Source: Fragum whitleyi (taxonomy: Eukaryota; Mollusca; Bivalvia; Cardiida; Cardiidae). Taken from it: a stretch of DNA of 64,000 bases. Position numbers and translations under genes: made by a program. Position 1 is the stretch's first letter; every line of letters begins with the position of its first letter. The stretch lies in assembly GCA_948146395.1 (NCBI GenBank), contig OX411552.1, positions 53,618,399 through 53,682,398 of the forward strand. Reading direction: 5' to 3'. Positions 48,470 through 60,500 of the stretch are shown here, one piece after another. The notes under the pieces are model-generated. The model made no database searches. It saw only the letters and a program-made list of their open reading frames with translations, and was not told where the DNA came from.

Positions 48470-48570
48470 TTATACCACAAAAAGTAAAGAGCAGGCTGTA
48501 TATATTGTTGATAACAATAAGGTCGGGAATGGAAGAATTCTTGTTTGGGAATTGTGGAACACGGAACGAC
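48470..48570 (-). CDS. CUB/LDLa gene, proposed last exon (hydrophobic C-terminus)
   Basis: Acceptor TTTTTTCAG on the minus strand joins in phase with the LDLa2 exon (completing a serine codon). It reads [33 protein letters not shown], stop. The short hydrophobic end with no cytosolic tail fits a GPI-attachment signal. A different, unseen last exon cannot be excluded. Confidence 0.6.
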
Positions 48571-51500
48571 CTGAAAAAAGATGTATAGATTTTTTAAGAA
48601 ACCTAAGTATTTTGTATATGTCATCATGTACATGTATTGCCCTGAGTCTGTATGTACTGTGTCTCATGAATAATGTTGGATTTATTTCATGGAGGTGTGA
48701 AATTAAATGCCTAATTATACCGGTAACCTCTGCACTAAAGAAAACTATTTTTTTCCCTTCCTATTAATTATTAGCACAATCTGATAATGGAAAGAGTTTA
48801 TGAGCAAGCTTACAAAATGCTTAAGAAAAATAGTTTTAATGGAAGTATACCCCAATTTGTTTAATTTATTTGTTTATTCATCTATTTTTATGCCCCCAAT
48901 CGAGAGATCGGGGGCATATTGTTTTACCGTTGTCCGTCTGTCCTTCTGTCTGTCCGTCTGTCCGTCCGTCCATCTGTCTGTCTGTCTGCAAAAGTTAACC
49001 AAAAAACTCAACATTGCCAATATTTTCAAGCCTATTCAAGATACAAGGCTCATATTTGGCATGATGATAGATCTCAATGATCTGCATCTGCTGGTACCAA
49101 AGTCAACGTCATGTGACAAGGTCAAGGTCATCTGTCAAGGTCAAATAACTCAAGAAGTTAACCAAAAAACTTAACATTGCCAATATCTTCAAACCTATTC
49201 AAGATACAAGGCTCATATTTGGCATGATGATAGATCTCAATGATCCACATCTGCTGGTACCAAAGTCAAGGTCATGTGACAAGGTCAAGGTCATCTGTCA
49301 AGGTCAAATAACTCAAAAAATTAACCAAAAAACTCAACATTGCCAATATCTTCAAGCCTATTCAAGATACAAGGCTCATATTTGGCATGATGATAGATCT
49401 CAATGATCCGCATCTGCTGGTACCAAAGTCAACATCATGTGACAAGGTCAAGGTCATCTGTCAAGGTTAAATAACTCAAGAAGTTAACCAAAAAACTTAA
49501 CATTGGCAATATCTTCAAGCCTATTCAAGATACAAGGCTCATATTTGGCGTGATGATAGATCTCAATGATCTGCATCTGCTGGTACCAAAGTCAAGGTCA
49601 TGTGACACGGTCAAGGTCATCTGTCAAGGTCAAACTTTGAAAAAAAATTGCTGTTACGGGGCATTAGTGTTTCACAAACACATCTTGTTGATAAAAGAAA
49701 CATAGCTGAATGATCATGTATTTACCAAATACATGACAGTTTTTAAAAATTTTAAACTTTGATCGGTTGATCAATAATTTGATTTTTGGTGATCCCATCA
49801 GTATTTTTGCATTCTGATTGGATAGAAAATTAGCTTCATTCTTCATTGAAATCCACTTTAAGTTCTCAGCTTTATTGTAAGCTTCCACACAAAGTAGTCC
49901 TGAAAGAAATCTGTCCCATTTGGAGAAATATTTACACTTTTGCTTCATGATATTAAGTTACAAGATATGAACAGAACATGTGTTGATTTCAATGGGGGAC
50001 TTTTGTGTGTTATCTCCCTTGTTTTTCTGTGGATAAAATCAAAGGTGCTCCAAAATCGTTAGCGGTCCTTTGAGATATTTTCCTTGGATTTTATCCATGG
50101 TTTGTATAGGGAAGTTGCGAATTTTATTTTTGTAAATGCAAAATACTTATTTATGTAATTTGTATTGATGTTAAAGTTTTGAACAGAAGAGTAGAAAATA
50201 AATATTTATTTTACACCAAATTTATCTAATAAATTGCGCAATATTTGATTTGCAACTTATCTTTAAATCTTATAGTGCAAAGAAAATAAGGATAAGACCC
50301 AAGGTAACCACTGATTTGGACCCTTCCTCCTTTGGGAGTATTTCAAGGGAGATAACCAACCGATATCCCTCATTAGGTATGAAACTAAAAACCTAATCAC
50401 ACTCATGTATGACTATTCATACAGTGTGACTAGGTTTTTTAGTTTCATACCTACATGAAATCAATAAATACTATCTTTATCTCATAATTGTAAAAGATAG
50501 ATGTACTTACTACAACTTGATTCGTCTGATCTATCTAAACAATGAGGAACCTGATCACACATCTGACTCGTATCTATGCACGCTGAGTCGTCATGGCAAC
50601 GAAACTTTCCATAACATGTAGCTTCTGTTGTCATTGGAACTGAAAAGAACAACATATACATGTAAACAACTTTAGGTACTCTAACAATTTCAAATGTATA
50701 CGAGAATGACAGAAATCCACACTAAATTCCGTGGAATTGTGACACATGTACTATACTGAAAGTAGGCCTGAGTTTCATCTCTTAATAGAAAACTGATTCT
50801 AATTTAAGGAAATTATTATCATTCATAACTACGACAAAAACTTCTTATTTAAAGTTTCTTCAATTTCATTGCAAGCTTTTTATGATATCTGATTTCAATA
50901 GTTAACTAGCGCTCATAATGTAAGGCCTCTCTAACACGTAGCATGCGATACGACCAATCAGTAATTATGTTTTTTCTTATGATAGAAATTAACGTTACAA
51001 AGGAGTAGTTTTTTATGCCTTTTTATCAATTTTCGTATTTTTGAGTTGCACACGCATACAAAAAACCTATGCGAGTATTTAAAACGATGAGAGCGAAGAA
51101 CCACATGATCGCAACGTCATCGTATATCCGATGGATCGACCGTTCGTATGTAACCATTTTAGTGAAGCAACCGTATGCCTAACTAATTGTGATTAAAGGC
51201 TGGAGATGCTGTACAATTCTTACAAAGCTCGGTTATTTCGTAAACGGTAACTCTGCATCACCGAGTGTATGACTCTATGCGATATTCTTTCAACGATCAA
51301 TCCCCAAAAGGTTTAACCTAAATTTCGAGGACGCGCAGATCGGTTACTAATCATCATACAGATAAGAACATCGTGAAATTGACATGTACCTCGATCAGAA
51401 CCATTCTTAATCGCTCACTCAGCGCTCCATTCATTCATTCCAAAGAATCCCTTAAAAACGCGCCGAAATCGTTAAAAATAATTGGAAATCTATCAAACTA

Positions 51501-54500
51501 TCAGCATTTAATTGAAAAAAAAAAGATCAAACATGCATAATTGTTTCACGATTTGTTTGCCTGGTGTGGATTTTAAAACTCGTGATTGGTACATGAAGAC
51601 ACAAAAATGGAATGAACGGGTATTTTCAAAGGGTCGAAATTAGATATAATGTATTATCTTCATTAAATTTCATTCAAAACTCGCTCCGAACAATCATTCA
51701 AATATCATTCCGAAATTATTCACCTTGTCAGTTTCACGGTTTGTATGGCATAATCCACGAAAGGTTTCAACAAATCATAGATTGATCGACGCAAACTTCA
51801 CGAAAAATCGACCCATCCGATCGTCGTTCGTTCAGCAATGAAAGTTGTTTACCGTAAATAGGCAGTAAAACATATTTAGCTACAAACCGATCGCCGACAA
51901 GCTGCAGCATACTCACGAGGCATATCGGCGTATCAGCGAAGCTAACCTATCATCTAAAAGAAATACATTACCTGTGAAATGTATCTTTCTATCAGTTACT
52001 ATTTGTAGTTGGTTAGACCAAGTCCAGTCAAACTCCACTGAAAAAGAAATAGATATTAAAAGACCATGCAGATTGGTCATTTAGAACCCTTTTAGTTTTC
52101 AAGTTACATGAAGCTTTCGTTGCTGGACCAATATCGTAATAAAACTTAGACTGGCCTGTTGAATAAGAAATTTATATAATCTTATGATCGTAAAAAATAC
52201 GATCGAAGAAATAGCTGTCATAGTTTAGTAGAAAATATACATTCATGGATTTCTCAATTTCTCAACCTTCCGATTTAATGTTTATACTAATTATACGACA
52301 GCCAGTCGTGCTTATTAGATCTATTTTTATTGCTTTCTTCATTTACAACAACATATTTTTCCAATTAAATATATTTGTGACCCGTCGCGAGAAAAGGGAC
52401 CAACTGGGAACTCTATAAATAAATATTTGAAAAAGGGATTTGGTCCGCCATCGGTCAACCAGAGGTTGCATTTCAATTCGTATACTAAAAGTTACAATGA
52501 TCATTATGATTTACTGAACTTACCAAGTTCTAAAAGTCTCTACCATAGTCAGACTGTGCACTCCGCGCAGTCTGACTTGGTGGAAACTTTACGCACTTCC
52601 CAGATGGTCCCTTTTGTTATGATGAGTCACATCTAACATAAGTTATCAAAAATTCTCACACAAAAAATATGTACTAGGGGTGATCGATAAATTCGAGTTT
52701 ATCGTTTATTGCCCACTGTGTATGAGGTGTACAGTAATGGTTATAAAGTTTATCTCCCGTTAAAAGCGAAAAATACCCTATTTTAACGTATTTGGGGAAT
52801 TAGAAACAATGAAATTATCGAAAGGCTTGTGAGATTTTCCAAATTAAATACTCTTTGCGATAACTATTGTCCATATTGACCATCGTTCTCGTATATTTCG
52901 TGTTCGGCCATAAACGGGTCAACTGGTAAAGCGCTCGCAATTATCATGTCGGATGTCATCCTTCGTTGAACCCGCTTTACGACGCAAATAGGTTGCGTCT
53001 TGGGTGGAGTTAAGCGTAATTAACATATCGAAAAGCCGAAAAATTCTACTACAATGCGTAGGTTGACCTATCTACGGATCATTTTTAAATCCAATTTTCG
53101 AAATCAATAACCTTGCGTCGAGGTAAGCGCGTGTTATGAAGTGTGCTTTCGATGGTCAGAATCCTATTGTATGAAGGGACTACATGTAACTTAATTTCTA
53201 GGCACTATAAGCTTTATTACTTCAATTTGAAAATAACTCGAATGTATTGACCACCCCTCGCATATTGCTCTATTTACATTTCGAAATTTCACAAGAAGGG
53301 ATGAATAAAGCTAACTTTGGACAACTCTGAATCCCCGGTTATTATTGCCACTTACCAAACGAATCTTCTTCATCTATTCCACACAATAGTACAGGATTCT
53401 CGTCTGAATTATCTCCACAATGATCTATACCATCACAGGCTAGATCTTTATGGACACACCACATATTGTCACATAGTATGGTAGACTTAGGACAGCCCGC
53501 TGTAAATATTGAAATAGCGAAATGATCTAGATACCAACCAATGGTATAGATACAACACTTGTCGCATATAGATGTACAAGGCTAGATCTTAATGGACGCA
53601 CCACATATTGTCACACAGTATGGTAGATTTAGGACAGCCCGCTGTAAATATTGCAATAGCGAAATGATCTTGACAACAACCAATGGTATGGATACAACAC
53701 TTGTCGCATATAGATGTGCAAGTTTGAGTGAGACATCAAAGGTCAATTTAGTCCCATAGTACCGTAGACTTCGGACATAAGCTTTCAAACAAGAAGATAC
53801 ATAGAAAACGTCAATTTGAGATTTCACGCGCAGTTATGATTCCTTTCCGCATCGACAGAGTTGGACATATGGTTTGAACAGTGTCCTTTTATTCTTTCTG
53901 CTAAAATGTTAATATGTGAACTTAACATTTTCCAGTACATGTGTAATTCCAATCCTTTTAATTTTATAAATCTAATATCGGGGATGTAGCTGGCTTACAA
54001 CAATATCCAACAGCGTAGGGTCCTATCAACAAGGTCAAAATTTAAAGACCTATCTTAAAACCTTAATTCGAAAATCTTAACCTGCGACGTTTCCTTTCTT
54101 ATAGCTTCAAAAGTATGTATGGCTACACTGTAAAATATTCATGTTTGGCATGAAAATATTATATCTGATTAAATTTACGCATTATTCATGGTCAATGGCG
54201 TTGGTATTCAAGGTAATTCCTCAAGGTCGAATTTCGAGAAAAAATGTTTTGTTTTGGTTTTTCAATGAGTTTTGAGTTTTTTTCACGAACATTCTCCCGA
54301 AAGTCGCAAAAAACAGCAAGAAATAGGAATACATATGTTAGAAGTCCGAGTCGCCTTGCATTTTCGTAATAGGAGTTATACCCCAAACTACTTACAGCTT
54401 GTGACGTTATTCACTCCTGTAAGAACCATCCGTAACTTGTCCGCATTTCGGAAAACTCCCCTCAGTCGGATATACAGACCGTCAGAATAGCTATAAATAA

Positions 54501-57500
54501 CTTCGCCAGCCGTAAAATTGTCTGACGTATACTTTGATAGTACTGGACCCTGTGACGTCACATCATTTAGAATTTCTATGCTGTTTACATCGTCTTGGGC
54601 CCAACCTAGAATGATTAAAAATATTCAAAAAAGAACGATGCGTATTTTATGCGCATATTAACCTATTCATTGATATTTTACGTCGTCGTAAGAAAAAGAT
54701 GGCATTTTTACCTAGAACAACCGTTTTGTCCGCAAGTATATCGATCTTGTTGGAGAACGTCTATATGGTCAACCTTATAGACCTACTTGCCAAGGAATAC
54801 AATCCGTAGTGTGGCATGAAATATATATTAAGTCAGAAGTCAAAACCTAACAAATTGTTTTGAAAATAATTCTTTTCGGTACTTAAATTTCCAAATGATG
54901 TTATGCCTTCAAGCATAGGTTACCTCTCTAATTATCAGATCTGAAATGACCTTTCAATTTAAAAGTAGTCACTATTTCAACCAACCTAATTTTAGAAAAA
55001 AATACAGTCACATGTTTTTTTTTTTGTTGTTGTTGTTGTTTTTTTAGGAGAAGCGTTAATTAATAGAAAGCAAACTCTATTTTAGATGCTTGGAACAATT
55101 CAATTACATGTATGTAGGGGGTAAATCTACTGAAAACATTGTAACTAACATGGGCGTAGACACGGGTGCGGCAGGTGCGGCATTCGCCGCACCAATAATT
55201 GCCGTAGATGCGGCATGCCGCACCAATAATTGCCGTAGTCTACTACTAGATGCGGCATGCCGCTACAATAAAACTGGATTATGTTGACCGCTAAATGACT
55301 GAAAATGTATGTGAGCATATAACGGATGAATAAAACGTTTATAAAACATGATGTCTTATAGTTCTTTTAATCCACCATACACAACGAAATGCCAGCATCC
55401 TGGGATGACTCATCAATAATCTAAACTTCCAAGCGTCTGTAGAATGGTAATTCTGTTTACTTCCGTTTTCTGTTGATCACTGTATGGAAACACTGTACGG
55501 TAGTTTGCAACGGTATATTCAAAATGGCGGATAGGCGTTCGTGAAAAAGTAAGTGTTCTTTATTTTTGTTCGATATTACTATAATCTGTCATCCAATAGC
55601 ATAACGACAACATATACGTAATCAGTTTTGAATACATCATCCATCGTACCTAATGATTAAACGTCCTATAGCACCGTCTGTGTGTAATACAGCTTCAAAC
55701 ATTGTGTTTTGATGACATTTAAAATTGAAGCGCCAAACGAAAGTAGAAATGGCCATATTTTCCCTAAAATGACCGCACCAGCAAAATCAAATGTGGCGGT
55801 GGATGGGGACAAGATATCTCCCTAAATATGACCCAAAATGTATTGGATCTAGCCCCTTGTCTCGGAAATATAGACACTTGAAAATTCCGATGGTGTACGC
55901 TACAGTTAAAACCGAAACTAAATCGCTGTACAGTGCGGTATATGGATATATTTGTACTCACCGGTTTAAATTTCGAATGAAAATCTGTACGCAGCGGTTT
56001 ATATAAATCATCATGTGAAAATCTTTCAACGGATGAAATAGCACGAAAAGGTGAAAGGTGACTTTGATACTATTTAATCTTAGTTAATACTGCAGAAAGA
56101 CGAATATGTTCTTTTTCTTATTTTATTTTGTTTTGCCTGAAAATGAAGAAACCCGTCGAAAGAGTAATTAAACACAGTTTTAAATCTAATCTAATGTTTC
56201 TATTTAATTCTCCTGTTCTTCCTCAATAATTTTGTAAGACCCTGTACACATCGTTAAGATTAAAGCGCTTCACAAAGGCATAAAACTTATCAGTATTTCA
56301 GACATTCTTCTCGATCTATATAAAATTTTCTTTGGCTCACTGGTTAGGGTGTAAGTTGCTTGTTTTGTAATTTCATATTCTTAGGGGCGAATTTATGAGC
56401 TATCTTTTGCTTCTACGGGGGTGCTTTTAACGATGTCACGTGACAGTCAATAGCGCGGGTAAGGCATGTGAAATCGATCATTGTTAATTGTGCTTTCGAA
56501 CTTTATGAAAGAAATGGTTGCGTTTTTAACTGTATTAATTCAATTCGAAAAACAAAAAAGCCGATGCACAACAATTTGACGAAATACTAGTCTCCCCTAT
56601 GAGTGTGATAAATCAATTGTCCAAATAACTTTGGAAGATTGGAAGGACGGAAAGACACGCAGCTTGGCAACTATATGCTTCCATGAATTTTCTCTAAACA
56701 TTTAAAATTTCTTTTTAATTAAAAAATGTTGTGGAAGGAAATTACAAGATATTTGTCTGAAAGAGATAACTAAAAGAAATAAAACTATTTTCTTATGTGT
56801 ATCAGAACTATTGAGTATTAAATAATTTATTTCGATAAGATTTCTTCTAACTGTAAGCTTCTAAAGCTGAAAGTTAAAAAAAACCGTAAGCATTTCGTAT
56901 GATATCAGAAACAATAATCTAGGTTCAAGCTTATAAAACTATTTTGATTACTAAACTGAAACTTTCTATGACATAGAATTAAGTAGATACATAACATTAG
57001 ATTTAAAATGGTGTGTAATGATACTCTATCAATTATTTTTCTTTGTTTCAATGCAAAACAAACAAAAAACAACAACAAAAAAGAATCATAAATTAATATT
57101 ACATCATCGAGAAGAATGTCTGGAATATACTCCGACATTTTTAAAGTTTGATGCCTTTGTTAAGCGCTTTAGTCTTAACGATTTGTACAGGGTCTTACAA
57201 AAATTATTGAGGAAAGACAGAAGAATTAAATAGAAACATAAAATTAGAATTTAAAAATGTGTTAAATGATACACTTTCGACGATTTCTTCATTTCCAGGC
57301 AAAACAAATAAAATTAAGAATAAGAATATATTCGTCTTTCTGCAGTATTAGCTAAGATTAAATAGTATCAAAGTCACCTTTCACCTTTTCGTGCCATTCA
57401 ACCCGTTGAACGATTTTCACATGATAATTTATATAAACCGTTGCGTACAGATTTTTCATTCGAAATTTAAACCGGTGAGTACAAATATATCCATATACCG

Positions 57501-60500
57501 CACTGTACAGCGATTTAGTTTCGGTTTTAACTGTAGCGTACACCATCTATATTTCCTAGACAAGGGGCTAGATCCAATACATTTTGGGTCATATTTAGGG
57601 AGATATCTTGTCCCCATCCACCGCCACATTTGATTTTGCCGGTGCGGTCATTTTAAGGAAAATATAGCCATTTCTACTTTCGTTTTGCGCTTCAATTTTA
57701 AATGTCATCAAAACACAATGTTTGAAGCTGTATTACACACGGACGGTGCTATAGGACGTTTAATCATTAGGTACGATGGATAATGTATTCAAATCTGATT
57801 GCGTAAATGTTGTCATTATCTTACAGGATGATAGATTAAATCAGCATCGAACAAAAATAAAGAACACTTACTTTTTCACGAACGCTTATCCGCCACTTTG
57901 AATATACCGTTGCAAACTACCGTACAGAGTTTCCATACAGTGTTGATGTCAAACATGCGATTCCCCGTGAGTACATGGTGAGTTGTTAATGTCATTACCG
58001 ATTAGTCCTCGTACTAGGGTTAACCCTTTCCTGTGTAATCCCTGCTTATAATTACGTGCCTGTGATTTTATGATTGAGAAAACATTGTGAAAAAAGAAGA
58101 AATTGCTTCTGACAAGCAATTTCTTCCTTTTCCACACTATTTCTTCCCTACTGAAATTGTGATCAAGTATAGTCTAGAATGCACCAAATCGCACCGTTTT
58201 TTCAAAAATTTTCCGGGGGGGCATGCCCCCGGACCCCCCTAGAAGGGCTTCGCGCCTTCCGCGCTCGCATTCGCTCCTTCGGAGCTCAGTTTTGCCGCAC
58301 CAATGTAAATAACATGGCTACGCCACTGACTAATGCTCCTACAAGACCGGGGGTGTCAAGTTTGGTCATCTACCAGCTAATAACATCATTACACGTGAGT
58401 TTTACTTCTGTCAAAGTAACTTAATTTTACCTTTCCCCAAATTAATTTCAGCTATCCGTAATATAGTACCATCCGGTGTATCGGGTAGTTCAGTCGATCT
58501 TTTAACAATCCAGACACAATCATACCATTGTGGTAATTCAGCTTTTGCCGTCACAAATTCTATAACTAAACCTGTTTTTAGGGTATAAGTCTCACTGCAA
58601 TCTGAAACATAAAGAAAAAACTCCTAAATGGATACTTCAGAGGCAACGTATGTATTGCGAATGTAATTGTATTCGTACATACATCAATTAAATTAGTTGA
58701 GTATTGAAAAGAATCTCTTTGGCTTTACCAGCTAAGGATGACTCCTGTCTAATTCAACTTGCATTTAAAACAATAGATGATGCGAAAAAAACACACAGTT
58801 CTGCTTAGCAGACACATTTGAAATTTTCAGTAAACCATCATTTATGTTCAAATATATAGTCTGGTTAATTTGACCCGACTTTGACCTCGTGGAAAAAATG
58901 CTTAAATAACAATTACCGACATATTTTATCTATTAACAAAATGTATAATACTTTCAATATCGTTTGTTATTCATTCCTTTGAAAGCACGTGCAAGGCCGA
59001 GTAGGAATAATCAGATTTTTATTCATCTAAATGACAGGGGTCAGATTCAAGTCAATAAAACCGCACTATATTTGTAGAGGAATTTAATTTTTAAAAAAAA
59101 TCTGATTACCTGTATTTGGTTGCTCTGTCCATACATCGTCTGAAATAAGAAAGATACATAGAGGATGATCGTTTATTTCAGTGTAAGATCGATTTATATT
59201 TCATTGGGTGATTAACGAAAGTTATATTGTCACGAGTGACTGAGCCACGAGTGAAAATATAGCTTATGTTTTTATTGAAACGAAATATCAATCGATCTTA
59301 TTTGAAAAGAAACAAACAATTATTCTATACTGAGTTCCATAAGAAAGTGTGTACTTTCGCTTTTTGCATTTTTCTTGATTTTTATAAAGGTGGAGGAAAA
59401 TTAAGGAGTAAATTTGTACCATACTTTGGTCAATACATTTTGAAATTAAAAATCAAATCAGATTTGGATAAAGTATCGCTTGCTGTATACGCGCAGGCAG
59501 AACTTAAATTGTTAAGATTTGACCTCCTTACATTTTTTTCTTTGATAAGAGCTATAAGTTGATTTTGCATTATAGAGTTTAAGAAGCCATTCCAAACCAT
59601 TTCCAAACAAAATATTTAGTTTTTATGCCGGCGTTACGTGTACGTCAACGTAAGACATTGCTAAGTTGTTAGGCCAGTAACTTGTCGTTGAATGGTGCCA
59701 TGGCATTCTATGACATCTGGATTTGCTTATCAAAGGCCTTACAAAATGATGACCTCGAATTCTATTGGAATATGAATGCTCAATTAATTTTAATGACATT
59801 CTAAATTTGAAGGTTCAATTTTGATCAATGACGCTTATTTGGTAGTCAAACAGCGCTGAAGCATCATGCACAGTTATATTGAAAATGTGATTTTATGCTT
59901 AGCAATGCCACAACATTCAGCTGAATGCACTTTCAGACTAATTATACGTCTAACGCGTGATGCACATGCAAATCATGCAAAATCAAATGTCTAAAATTAG
60001 CTGAGAATCCTTGCTCATTCCGCGATTTTTGTTTTCAAATGTCGTTTGCACATACTCTTTTGGATAATCATACGACGTTTCATAACGATAGATTGTGTAA
60101 TTTCAGAGATATTCAAAATTCAAAAGTGCACACTTTCTTATGGAACTAAGTATATTTCTTGCAAAAATAAGACAAAATGTGCAAATAGCAGAGTGTAGTT
60201 CCGAAAGAGTTACTTTTAATACGATGTGTTTATCAAGTGATTATCTTCCGTTATTTCTAGATAAACCACAGTGGTATTTAGGAAGTCGTGTACTTGTGCG
60301 ATGGGTAGAGTGGTCATGCATTCTCTACAACTTCCTACGTGGGTGAAACTTTGCTCGCAATTTTATGATCTGACTGGTGGGCTTAAGAAAATTTCGTTAA
60401 GTTTTTATGCATTTATATGAAACTACATTATGCGAAAACATACAAAATAGCTGCGTGCCCAAATTGTTTTCATTTTGGTATGAAACTCTTTTGTTCGCCA

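Noticed and set aside
52900..52990. Possible tRNA (GGTCAACTGGTAAAGCGCTC ... GTTGAACCC)
   Set aside because: A- and B-box-like words but acceptor arms do not pair; best seen as an old SINE head.
55791..57546. Two similar frames ([20 protein letters not shown]) on opposite strands
   Set aside because: They are the two arms of the palindrome at 55478-57942; no support for coding.
59266..59562. 98-codon frame
   Set aside because: Runs across the junction between elements A and B and has no protein family features.
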